Positions 10,850 through 20,570 of a stretch of DNA of 64,000 bases are shown one piece after another. Origin of the DNA: Mycogone perniciosa (lineage: Eukaryota > Ascomycota > Sordariomycetes > Hypocreales > Hypocreaceae); assembly GCA_025331125.1 (NCBI GenBank), contig JAOALB010000136.1:84667-148666 (forward strand), in the 5' to 3' direction. The position numbers and the translations under genes are program-made. Every line of letters starts with the position of its first letter. Position 1 is the first letter of the stretch. The notes under the pieces are model-generated. The model did no database searches. It was not told where the DNA came from and saw nothing but the letters and a program-made list of their open reading frames with translations.

Positions 10850-12235
10850 TTATGCCTTACGCTGCAGTTTATGATAACCGACCTGCTCTCGCGCCTCGGC
10901 GATTGTTGCTCCGCCAGCGATCATTTCCCGGATGCCAGCTTCGCTCTCCTCGATTATTCGCGCGACTTCGGCCACCTCACGAGCTCGATCTCGCGGAACA
11001 ATAACCACACCATTTGAATCGGCAACAACGATGTCTCGGGGGTTGACACGTACCTTGCCGATGCCAATCGACTCGTTGACGCCTCCCACTTGAACACGAT
11101 CCTTACCGGTTCGCATCCAGCGTCCAGCTGTGAAGAGCGGGTAGTCATCGCTGATGGCACGGTTCACATCGCGGCACACACCATCGATAACAGATGCAGC
11201 AATGCCTCGAATGCCGGCGTACTGAGTCATAATATCGCCCCAGACGGTACAATCTGTGCGACCACCGTTGTCGATGACTATGACATCGCCTATGGCAACG
11301 TCGTCGATGAAATCACCAACACTCCCTGGCGGTTCGCTGGCGGGTACGTAACGTACAGTGAAGGCCGGCCCGACGGTGACCTTTTTGTAATTGGTCAAAG
11401 GCATGATGTTGAACGCCTGCCCAGGAATGCCCAGTTTGTCAAGCGCGTCAGAGACCCCGGGGGTGTCTGAACCGGCGAACAGGGCAACCAACTCTTGATC
11501 CTCAGCACTGGTTTTCTTCGGATTTTGGTTGGCAGATGCCGCAGCTGTTATCGACAGTGTACTCTCTATACACTCTATACCCTCGTGGATGGCTTCGAAT
11601 TGCCTGTCGTGCATCACCTCAGACACGTGGTGGCCCGCTCGAACGGCCTGGACCATAAGGGTCTGACGACTGTCGATCCGCTCACCAAATTCCAGGACCT
11701 CCTCAATGCGCTTGGCCGGGATGAACACTGTTCCGCAGCTATCGGCTATCACATAGTCGTTTTGGTGGACTGTGACGCCTTGTATCTGCAGCGGTTTGCC
11801 GGAGTCGACTTGCACCACTCGATTGCGCGCGCTGATCATGGTTACGCCGCGGCCGTAAACAGGATAGCCGATCTCACGGCTGCCGTCGATATCACGACTC
11901 ATGCCATCGATGATGGTTCCACGAATGCGCTTCGCTTTCGAAGCATTGGCGATGATATCACCCCAGCATGAGATGCCATCTATGCCCCCGGAGATGACGA
12001 GAATGCGGTCATCCGTCGTTACCACATCTATGACTGGGGTGATTAAATGGGCCGTGGGCACAGCATCAGTCTTGGGGCCTACTTTCACTGTGCTGGCGCG
12101 TCCGACAATCTTGGGGCAGTCCCAGAGTGGTCGTAGGCCGTATGTGGCTCCTTTGAGGCCGAGAAAATCCAAGGCATCAGACACTGTATTGGTGTCGAGC
12201 GCCGAAAGTCGGTCCAAAATACTGGATTGACTCAT
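10850..12235 (-). CDS. Tandem double-domain RraA-like aldolase
   Basis: An intronless protein of 461 residues made of two RraA/HMG-aldolase domains in tandem. Matching blocks recur with a period of about 243 residues: VSDALDFLG (18-26) and VSDALDKLG (261-269); GG..D....WGD (83-93 and 324-334); and the catalytic Arg-Asp in IDGMSRD (114-115) and IDGVCRD (355-356). Typical proteins of this family have one domain of 160-240 residues and assemble as trimers or hexamers. They cleave 4-hydroxy-4-methyl-2-oxoglutarate or 4-carboxy-4-hydroxy-2-oxoadipate to pyruvate and can decarboxylate oxaloacetate. Both halves keep the Arg-Asp pair, so both may be active. The start chosen is the ATG at 12235; an in-frame ATG at 12397 would add 54 residues but they look like leader. 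It is divergent from the aminotransferase, with a shared 352 bp promoter containing cluster motif sites. Confidence 0.88.
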   Translation of the reverse strand: MSQSSILDRLSALDTNTVSDALDFLGLKGATYGLRPLWDCPKIVGRASTVKVGPKTDAVPTAHLITPVIDVVTTDDRILVISGGIDGISCWGDIIANASKAKRIRGTIIDGMSRDIDGSREIGYPVYGRGVTMISARNRVVQVDSGKPLQIQGVTVHQNDYVIADSCGTVFIPAKRIEEVLEFGERIDSRQTLMVQAVRAGHHVSEVMHDRQFEAIHEGIECIESTLSITAAASANQNPKKTSAEDQELVALFAGSDTPGVSDALDKLGIPGQAFNIMPLTNYKKVTVGPAFTVRYVPASEPPGSVGDFIDDVAIGDVIVIDNGGRTDCTVWGDIMTQYAGIRGIAASVIDGVCRDVNRAISDDYPLFTAGRWMRTGKDRVQVGGVNESIGIGKVRVNPRDIVVADSNGVVIVPRDRAREVAEVARIIEESEAGIREMIAGGATIAEAREQVGYHKLQRKA

Positions 12236-12347
12236 CGTGTCGATTGTGGTGATCAACGGGGGGTGGCTTATTTGAAAGGAAGAGATAGAAAAGAGAATGC
12301 CCGATACATATAGGTTTGGACTGAGTGATGCGATTCGGCTCTCATCT

Positions 12348-12370
12348 CGGTGATCAGGCACTATCTGCCG
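12348..12370. promoter_or_regulatory. TCGG-N17-CCGA variant site
   Basis: CGG at 12348-12350 and CCG at 12368-12370, with a 17-base spacer, one longer than the other four sites. It lies in the promoter shared by the RraA-like aldolase and the aminotransferase. Confidence 0.35.
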
Positions 12371-12414
12371 AACCCGATCTCCGGGAAGTCTCCACATGCG
12401 GCCGATAGCAACTT

Positions 12415-12436
12415 CGGTGAACTTGCAATGTTGCCG
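12415..12436. promoter_or_regulatory. TCGG-N16-CCGA site in the RraA/aminotransferase promoter
   Basis: CTTCGG ending at 12417 and CCGAAG starting at 12434 form a perfect six-base inverted repeat around a 16-base spacer. This is the strongest copy in the window. It lies about 180 bp from the RraA start and 150 bp from the aminotransferase start. Confidence 0.6.
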
Positions 12437-12587
12437 AAGCTCGACTCGGCGAAACTCGCGGCGAGGCGAGCAGTCAAGATACGTATAGCGATATACATAT
12501 ACAGCTCACTTGCCCCTGGCCATAACCATAAATATACGTAGCATATAGCACTATGCTGCAATAACTTTGACCATTTTATTATCACCA

Positions 12588-14039
12588 ATGTCTCGATTTG
12601 CTAGTCTTTCTGAGGCAACGCCCGACGCCGCTTTCGCCTTGATTGAGGCGTACAAGGCAGACCCTTCGCCCTTGAAAGTTGATCTCAGTCCTGGGTTCTA
12701 TCGTGACGAAGATGCACGGCCCTGGATCTTGCCCTCTGTGCGGAAGGTAGTGTTGATTCTCGCTACCTTGACTCGCTCTTTTACTCAATATGTCTAGGCC
12801 AAGCAAGCTTTACTAAGTGACCCGACTGCGGATCACGAGCATTTACCTATCCTCGGTCATTCTGGACTGCTCAATAGTGCCCAAAAACTTGTATTCGATG
12901 TGACATCCGAGGAAGCCACCACCATCGCATCAATCCAGACCATCGCAGGTACTGGGGCAAATCACCTCGGTGCCTTGCTTCTGGCCAAAGCTAGCCGCCC
13001 TCGGACAGTCTGGATCTCGGATCCTACGTGGATCAATCATGAAGAAATCTGGCAGCTAGTAGACAGCGGAATTGAGCGTCAGACATACTCCTACTTCGAT
13101 AAGCAGTTATTTTTTATCGACTTCGAGGGCACCGTATCTACCCTGCGTTCGAAGGCCACAGAAGGCGATGTTGTGGTCATGCACGGTTGCGCACATAATC
13201 CTACTGGACTCGACTTCACCAAGGATCAGTGGAAGGTCATTGCCAACGTTTGCGAACAGAAGAGGCTCGTTCCTTTATTTGACCTCGCTTAGTGAGTAAT
13301 GTTGCCTGAATTCGAAACAACCCAGTGAGTTAATTGACTTGTAGCCAGGGCTTTGCCACCGGAGATCTGGCTGAAGATGCTTGGTCCGTACGGTACTTCT
13401 TCCGCAACACATCACTAGAAATGTTAGTGGCGCAATCATTCTCCAAGAATTTTGGTCTATATGGCGAGCGTGTAGGCGTGCTCCATGTTGTATGCAGGAC
13501 GGAGGACACTAGATTGAAGATCCTCAACATGCTTACACATCTATCTCGCGCTGAGATAACGACTCCCCCTATCAACGGCGCCAAGATTGTGACAAAAATA
13601 CTTGGAGACAAAGACTTGAAGCAGCAGTGGCAAAACGATTTGCTGCACATGAGTAACCGTATGAGGTCAATGCGAAAAAGACTAGTGGACGCACTTCGGA
13701 AACGTCAAACACCAGGCTCTTGGGATCACATATTAACAGATGTGAGTTTCTTATACTTCTTTCATGCATCGTGATATACTATATAGATTCGCTGACGCTC
13801 CCGCAGATTGGGATGTTCTCGATGACATGCTTGCAACCAGAACAAATCCGGGCATTGAAGGAAGAATATCATGTACATCTTCTGCCCTCGGGAAGAGTAT
13901 CAATGACAGGCTGTTCGTATCCAAGACATTCCTAGGGCTCCTGTGCTCCGAAGCTAATTCGCACTTAGTAACTGAGCATAATGTGGAACATGTTGCAAAG
14001 GCGTTACACAAGGTCATTCTGGCCGCCAAACCCGTGTAA
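12588..14039 (+). CDS. Aspartate-aminotransferase-like PLP enzyme
   Basis: Five exons, 12588-12746, 12798-13291, 13345-13741, 13807-13912 and 13969-14039, encode 408 residues, the usual length for class I aspartate aminotransferases. Landmarks are HGCAHNPTG, FDLAYQG (the Asp that contacts the pyridine nitrogen), SFSKNFGLYGERVG with the PLP Lys at about 252, SRAEITTPP (the position of the distal-carboxylate Arg), and SGRVSMTGL near the end with the alpha-carboxylate Arg. The last intron needs a weak GTTCGT donor. It restores the conserved block, whereas reading through stops early. Both substrate arginines appear present, so dicarboxylic substrates such as (hydroxy)glutamate or aspartate are expected. 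In this cluster it would convert a gamma-hydroxy amino acid to the 2-oxo acid that the two aldolases can cleave. No mitochondrial presequence is obvious. Confidence 0.88.
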
Positions 14040-15129
14040 CAAGCTTAAACAGAGAGTATCTAATTACATAGGGAAATAATATACAAGTCCAGAAAAACAT
14101 GTACTAGCATTTCGTCGCTGTCCACCTCAATCCATCTATATAATAGATTTCAAATTGAGCCATAAGTCGATTTCAGAACTCAGAGTCTTATTTGGCTTCT
14201 CTGGGCAAGTCATGAAGAACCTGGGTTTCTCATATAAGCAGTCAGCCGGAATTCTCATCATTGTTCTCTGATCCCTCCCTTCCCACATGAGTTGTCTGCC
14301 CCCAGAACCTGTCCTTAAAAAAAAGCCACCTGCATCTCGTCATTAGCCTATATCGTCAGGCACCTCAACATGGCATTTATGAGGGAAGTCACTGAGAACA
14401 TAGAGAGAACATTACGAATACGATGAAGAAACCTGCTGGTACCTTGAGTGTACTCGTTTGTACTAAAACCACAGCGGGATAAAGTTCCATATCTGAGCCA
14501 GTCTACACAGTGGGCGTCAGGTTGGCAGACGGGATGTTCGGTGACGGCTCCTAATTTTATCCGTCATTCAGCTTTTCGTCTAGCATAAAATTTCAAACAC
14601 AGACTGTTTAGTGAAGGAGAAGTGACTCATTTGCCCACGATGCATGGTAGGCCATTATCCTACCTTTAGAGATACCTAGGCTTATGTTGCTGGCACCCTG
14701 CAAACATGGAATAAGAGAAGAACGTCAATTCACGTACAGCAAAGAGTCACCTCTTATAGGAATTACAGTACCGTCAAGCTTTGCGAGAGAAAACCTTATG
14801 CATCCATCTCCAGTCATTTGCGCGAGTAAGGTTTGATGATGCGCATGCCCTATTTTCTCCCTTTGGCGCCGTGAAATGCACCCTTTGTCTTCTACTTCAT
14901 ACTTCTCGATATAATGGCTTAACGGCTAACGATTAACTTTTATTATGAAAAGTTAATTGTTCAGGATCGTGACATTGTGGTCGCTAACATAATCTTTTAG
15001 AGTGCGGAGGACACGTAGACTTGTTAGATTTAATCGCCGCTATACAGAGGCTTGCCATGCCACATCTTACAAGAGTACAATTTTAGGTTTTCATTACTAA
15101 TTTTCCCAACTTTGAGTAGTATTAAGGGG
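14040..15129. other. Gene-poor spacer
   Basis: About 1.1 kb with frequent stops on both strands and AT-rich patches. No RNA gene or repeat is recognised. It separates the catabolic cluster from the sparse region to the right. Confidence 0.5.
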
Positions 15130-15714
15130 ATGCCTTCCCCATGGCTTTCAAAATATTACTTACATCCTCATCATATAACGCCACGGAGTGAGATAGGGGT
15201 TGGCGACAAATCTCTCAGGAAAAATAACGCTGTTGCTATAATGAGTCTTTTACTGCCCGGCCCACTAGGCTTGACGAACCTGTGTTTTTTTCTTACCTCT
15301 TTCATAACATGGTGTTGTGTTCAGTATACGACAGCTTCTCGCCCAACGGCAGCAATAGCTGGAAGACGTTGGATCCCCCAGTCTCGCAGATTGCGATCCT
15401 TAAGACGCAGTTCCATTAACGATAACCATTTCCAAGACGATAAGTCAAAGGGCAAGGACAAGAACGAAAACGAAAACGAGGACGAGGACGAGAACCATAT
15501 CGGTGTCTTAAGAAACCTACTCTGGTGGTTGCTACATGTGAGCGTATACTGTGGCTTCATCAACGAGACTCTATCTATTACACTAGATATACCGGCGATA
15601 ATTCTTAGCTCACTTCCGCTTGCTATACCTTATAAGTTCTACGCTGAAAGACCGTTTTTATCCATGGGCCTCTTCATGTGCTGGGGGCAGCTCTGCATTC
15701 AAGGTCTCCATTGA
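15130..15714 (+). CDS. Hypothetical membrane protein (weak)
   Basis: An open frame of about 194 residues from ATG 15130. It has a hydrophobic stretch (about residues 38-58, LLLPGPLGLTNLCFFLTSF), a charged low-complexity middle with KDKNENENEDEDEN, and a hydrophobic C-terminal third that could form two or three membrane segments. No family is recognised. An alternative start is the ATG at 15241. The composition and lack of a clear promoter leave real doubt; it may be a chance frame. Confidence 0.3.
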   Translation: MPSPWLSKYYLHPHHITPRSEIGVGDKSLRKNNAVAIMSLLLPGPLGLTNLCFFLTSFITWCCVQYTTASRPTAAIAGRRWIPQSRRLRSLRRSSINDNHFQDDKSKGKDKNENENEDEDENHIGVLRNLLWWLLHVSVYCGFINETLSITLDIPAIILSSLPLAIPYKFYAERPFLSMGLFMCWGQLCIQGLH

Positions 15715-16360
15715 TGGCTCAAAGAGGCTCTTGATAGGCTCTTATGATTCGCTTTATAGTCTAGCCGTTTACGAGTTCATATCCTCAGAGGTGCGAAGCG
15801 ACTTGGCGACCCGATAAGCCATGCCTGGGGATGGCGGAGAAGGTTTGGAAGCCACACTGATCGAAACACACCAAGCCCAAAACCTACTTATTAGCGTGCG
15901 GGAGTTGTCCTGGATAAAGATGTAGAATGGGGGCTTGGGCGCAGAAAAAGATATGACATTTGAGGAGTAGTGAGGTTTTAGTATGTTTGCACAAAATGTA
16001 GTACGCTTTCAGTAGACATGGCTTGTCTGGTCTTAGTGTATTCGTAAGAAGAGTGGCAGATGGTGTCTAGGAATTCCCTATTGTTGTGATATGTTCAAAC
16101 TTAATATCCATATCCAGATACTTGACGTTGCTCTGACGGTCTAGCCCTTGTTCTCTCGGAAGACATGTCTATACATCCTTGTTCGCTTGCCTGAAAAATG
16201 ATGAAATGGAAATATATGTATCAACATGGCAATATGCCTGGTCCGGACATGACAATTCGCTTTGGTCGCACAGGCACACCCTGACATCGTCGTCAGTCGG
16301 GGTCGTCTTGCCCTCCGTCTTGTTCTAGGCTTCGAGCTCCTTCCGGGTACAAGAATTGTC

Positions 16361-16591
16361 TCAGTTGCAGTCGGACTTGAGGTGCAGCTTATTGCAGCAG
16401 TGGCCAAAGAGGCCAGTCAAAGCGCCGATCTGGGAAACCGGGCAGTCGGTGCCTGTGCCGGTGCTGCCTCTCGCCTTGGTGCAGCATTCGCGCGTGGCTG
16501 GCATATTGAGGCTGTTGTTTTGGTTCAAGCACTTGCACGCCTCTGTCGCGCAGATGAGGGCAGCAACGCCGATGAGGGTGGAAAACTTCAT
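16361..16591 (-). CDS. Small secreted cysteine-rich protein
   Basis: A 76-residue protein with a clear signal peptide (MKFSTLIGVAALICATEA, cleavage probably before CKC). The mature part of about 58 residues carries eight cysteines in the order C-x-C, CC, C, CC, C. Four disulfides are likely, as in many fungal effector-like or hydrophobin-sized proteins, though the spacing does not match the hydrophobin pattern. A TATAAAA box lies on the minus strand about 120 bp upstream, followed by a pyrimidine- and CACA-rich leader. It stands alone in gene-poor DNA, a common setting for effectors. No family is recognised, and no enzymatic or toxic function should be assumed. Confidence 0.65.
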   Translation of the reverse strand: MKFSTLIGVAALICATEACKCLNQNNSLNMPATRECCTKARGSTGTGTDCPVSQIGALTGLFGHCCNKLHLKSDCN

Positions 16592-16706
16592 GTTGAAGAG
16601 ATGCTTGGATGGTTGGAATAATGAGTTGACTTGTAGTGTGTAGAGTGTGTGGGCCAGATGGATGTCGATGGCGATTCTCTCTCATCACTGTGGTCATGGT
16701 GCCTCC

Positions 16707-16713
16707 TTTTATA
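16707..16713 (-). promoter_or_regulatory. TATA box of the secreted-protein gene
   Basis: The minus strand reads TATAAAA, 116 bases or more before the ATG at 16591. The intervening leader is C/A-rich with short CACTACA words typical of fungal start sites. Two out-of-frame ATGs lie just after the box (near 16690-16700) but probably upstream of the transcription start. Confidence 0.45.
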
Positions 16714-17099
16714 GTTTTTCATCCTCTGCTTTTGTAAACCAACCTGCTGGTTGATACTCGCGGCCAGTGATGGAGCCGCGCAGCCCCTGTGTTGAATCCG
16801 CATTCCAACATCATACGAGAACGTTCTCGGGATTGAGGGAATAACGGTAGGATTATCCGAGACTAACATATGTACTCTGACTGTGACACCCTTGAGGGAT
16901 ATCTATAAATGGGGCACGGCCAGCAAGACCAGCTGTCACTCGTGGAAAAAGAATTGTTGCTCGGTATCGTGTACTACGATATTACCTGCATTCACCTTCC
17001 CAAGTTCAATATTCCAGGATCAACTTCCACATCGCAGTGTTTATGTAAAGGCATTTGCAACTAGGCCCATGTCATGATACCCTCATCGGTACGCGGCCC

Positions 17100-19436
17100 A
17101 CATTGAAAGCTTCTGCCTGTAGCCATAATACATGCATGTCGGCAGCAGCTTGCATCCTCGTTAGTCCATAATCAGCAACGGGCGTAATCAGCTGCCATCC
17201 GCCAAAGTGAGCAGAGGAAATCAGATAACGCCGTCCGAACTCCGAGCAACCGACCCGGGCATGATCCTGGCAAAATGCTTTGTCACAAGGAGAATGTGCA
17301 TCGTTGACGGGCGAACCAGCCCCGCCTATGCTGAAAATGGTATTATACTACGGAGTAAGCGAGATTGAATCTTATCAATCTCGCCCCGGTTGATTGATAA
17401 GATGGGGAAAAATTCGTAAAGGCTTCCTTCACGCGCGCCCTAATCTGGACCCGGTAAAAGAAATGTAGACAGTGAAGGTTAGTCTAGGACAAAAAGCTTA
17501 CTAGTTTCAATACAAACAACGATATTCACTTTAATCAAGAATATTGGAAAAGGATTCCAAAGCTTCAAAGGGACAAAACTTATGTCATAATCAATATAAC
17601 CTACACTATCAGCTACAATCGCAGGGTTGTACACTTCACGTTTGCTAGCGTGGTATGACAGTCGTGACAACTTACTAATACAACAAGCTAGATAAAATCC
17701 AAGAAAACTTCGAAAAGAAAAATTGCATCCCTTAGTTACGCCCTCCGCCCGCCACTTTAACCTGAGTAGAGCGGGATAGGCGCTAGAGTCGGGCGAACTA
17801 ACCAGTAAATGTATTCCTATGACTAAATAATACGAGCTGATTTTGCAATATATTGTCATTTCTCCCTTATATATTTTGTTGGCGTCTTTCGGCAACATAG
17901 AAGATCTGTTCCCAATCAGAACATATTAAACGATACAGACTAGGACAAATTTGTGGGGGCATGTTCAAGGATTAGCCTTTCGGGCTTAATTCATAGGTTT
18001 TCAATCCCGCTTTTGTTGGGAGGTATAGAAGCCCTGACTGGAGGAATCTTTCTGCTCTGGCGTCTCTTTGGCAGCCTCCACCCATCTCTTTGACAGCCAC
18101 AGAAAGTCCCGGGGGACAGGCTACCTGCGTTTAAGCTGTTACTACCTCACCCCTTCGCCTTTTGCGATCTGAACATACACTTGTTACCACCCAGGTTCCA
18201 CTCGATCTCACTTAGTGATGACTCCTATTAGTATTCGATCTCCGTTAGGGTCATTTTTTATACAGCTATATTAAATGGCCTGCTGGGTCGCAGTGTCATT
18301 TTTGTGGAGATAGCGGCCACTTCGCGACTGGAGGCGTAGACTATTCCTGGGAGAGTTATTGGCGAAAGATAATAGATAGTATTGAGACTGATGAATTGAA
18401 TATATAAATATCCCCTGGAAAATGTTTGGCGCTGCCCAAATAGATGTTTATGAGATCATTCGCCTCATCGACAAGTTCAGCTACCTAAACTCGATGAAAT
18501 ATGCTATATGGGGTGCCAGCCATAGGTTCTCGCCACGTCTAGAGGCGGGAAATTCCGTCCGCAAATTGCACCCCAGCCTTGATGATGGTTTTTGTTACCC
18601 TCCGAAAGATTAGTTCCATGGTCTAAGTACCGTTTCTTAACAGCAGCTGTCATCTATCTTCCTCCCTCCTTAGTATCAAGTTATATACTCGAAGGTGGTT
18701 TTTGGAACTCAATAACATCCCAAACAACAGTCCTATTGTACGTCTTACATTCCATTGGAAAGGACTTCAATGCTTCAAGAAGCTTGGCGAGTGGCCGTCA
18801 AGCGGTAGCCCTAGATGCCACTTCAAGACGTTTATCGTTGAGCCAGCGGGGCATTTCTCCGACATTCAGGTTAATACTCCGATTGGTCAACCCGATGTAA
18901 TTCGTCCTCGTTCCTCGAGTGGCTCGCCATGTCTCCCCATTACTCCTCATTTCTCGCCGAGTCTTGGTTTGACCATGCCTTCTAGAGGCTCCCGACAGGC
19001 CAAGCATACGGATTCTACATTTGGGATACGCCTTGTCTGCCTCCTTTCCAACTCTATTTCGGCAATTTGCGCAGCTTACCACCGCCTTGCCATTTTTGAA
19101 CAATACAGCCTCTGAACTGTACAGGCATTACATTCTTTCTGCTAAGTGACTCCTTGTATCCTGTGTATACTCACAGCAATAGTCATCCCTTCGCAAATAT
19201 CACCTTTGAAACACCCCCAAACTCAAAACACAAAAGACGTATTACTTGGGTATATGTTCCTATACTAGACCCCGCAGTGTAGACTCTCCTTGTATGTCAC
19301 CGACGTCGGAGCTTCCGCGATGTATAAAACGGTGGATAAAACGGTGCAGTGTAAGGACTAGGACCCGCCTTTTACGGCTAGGTCAGGTGACTTAACGCTG
19401 GTAGATTACTTAACGCACGGTGTACTCCGTCTTGCC
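17100..19436. other. Gene-poor region with a short inverted repeat
   Basis: I see no supported gene. A perfect 12-base inverted repeat (ATCTTATCAATC at 17369-17380, complement at 17392-17403) carries GATA-type words. A TACGGAGTA word lies at 17349. Frames of about 100-140 codons on both strands show no family features. Confidence 0.5.
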
Positions 19437-19562
19437 CTTAAAAACGGAATTATGTGACTCTAAATTTAGACTCTTGGAATGCAAAAAATAGAAGACATCA
19501 AACTTAAAGTAAACAGCTTGACGGGATCCTGTATATTCTAATGGATATGGTTGTATGTGCTT
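19437..19562 (+). repeat. Dispersed repeat, copy B
   Basis: This is the partner of 5035-5160 in the same orientation, about 80% identical. Just upstream is a direct repeat of AAAACGGTG (near 19328 and 19340) and a motif AAGGACTAGGACC that recurs near 40228. The two copies bracket the catabolic cluster and the secreted-protein gene. Confidence 0.7.
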
Positions 19563-20570
19563 GACGCCCTTCCCGCTGAGTCTGATATCCTACGCGAGGG
19601 CCACAGACGGATGGGACAACCGAGTCTCTCATGAGACTATATGGAGTACGGAGTAGTACATACTCCATAGAAGGATTCTATTCGATCACAGCCCACCGAC
19701 GAGATTTCGGTCATAAACATGACTCTTTCATGGGTCGGTATTGGTCACTTTTTATCTAGCCTGTGACTTGTCATATAACTGCATAAGCTTACGAACCCCG
19801 CTCAACATATCGGAGGACATCCATTGAGACAAAGCGGAACAGGTTGGATCGTCATATATTTAGGAATATCACTACTACATGCAACTAATCATGTCGGCAG
19901 TTTAGAGTGGTGTTCCTCAGCAAACATGTCCCGCTTTGTGCTGCACCTTTACGAGTATGCCACTATTACTACGAAGTACTAGCATTATATATTATACGTG
20001 CGGAGTCGTCGGCACCCAAAAGGGCGGGGTACCTTAGTGGATACTAGGTACTAGTTTCAATATGCCCGCTCAGGTGCTACTATTCACACCAGGCCTGCGT
20101 TCTTCCACAAGTTCTTCCACAAGAATAACTTCCCTGTGTATTGCCTATAGGGACATAGAAATCATCCCACTGGGTCTCTGTCACGCCCCGAGAGCGCCAG
20201 AAACCAACAGTGGTGCCTCGACTGACGCTGCAATGCTTATCTCGCTGGCAGGGTTCTCATGCGATACCTGATCCAAATGCTGGGCTGAGGAGACCTTCCC
20301 CTCTGTTGCCGAGGTAAGATTGGACCACGTAGCATCAATACGACGACAAGCAGATGAAGACTGTGGAAACTGCAAGGATCGTGGATATACATTGTTCCAC
20401 AAGCAAAAGGCCCTCAGTTCCTTGCTGAGGCAGTCATATATCACATCGGCCCCGTCTTCTGACATTGCAATTTCTTCAGAACTGTAACCAACCCCCTCAA
20501 CTGACACGTATGAGTCTATCTCTCCCTCTTTACTTTTGCAAAAGACGTCTAATTTCTAGCAGCTCAAGCC
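19563..20570. other. Intergenic
   Basis: About 1 kb with a TACGGAGTA word at 19647 and a 12-base tandem duplication (GTTCTTCCACAA) near 20100. No gene is supported. Confidence 0.5.

Noticed and set aside
5587..14039. Secondary-metabolite biosynthetic cluster
   Set aside because: No PKS, NRPS, terpene synthase or tailoring oxidase; the enzymes are catabolic types.
16262..16643. 119- and 95-codon plus-strand frames
   Set aside because: Antisense shadows of the secreted cysteine-rich gene.
17479..17898. 139-codon minus-strand frame starting with ATG
   Set aside because: Unrecognised, AT-biased composition, no promoter context; likely chance.
18422..19115. Overlapping frames of 63-137 codons on both strands
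   Set aside because: No conserved motif or splice pattern that would join them into a gene.
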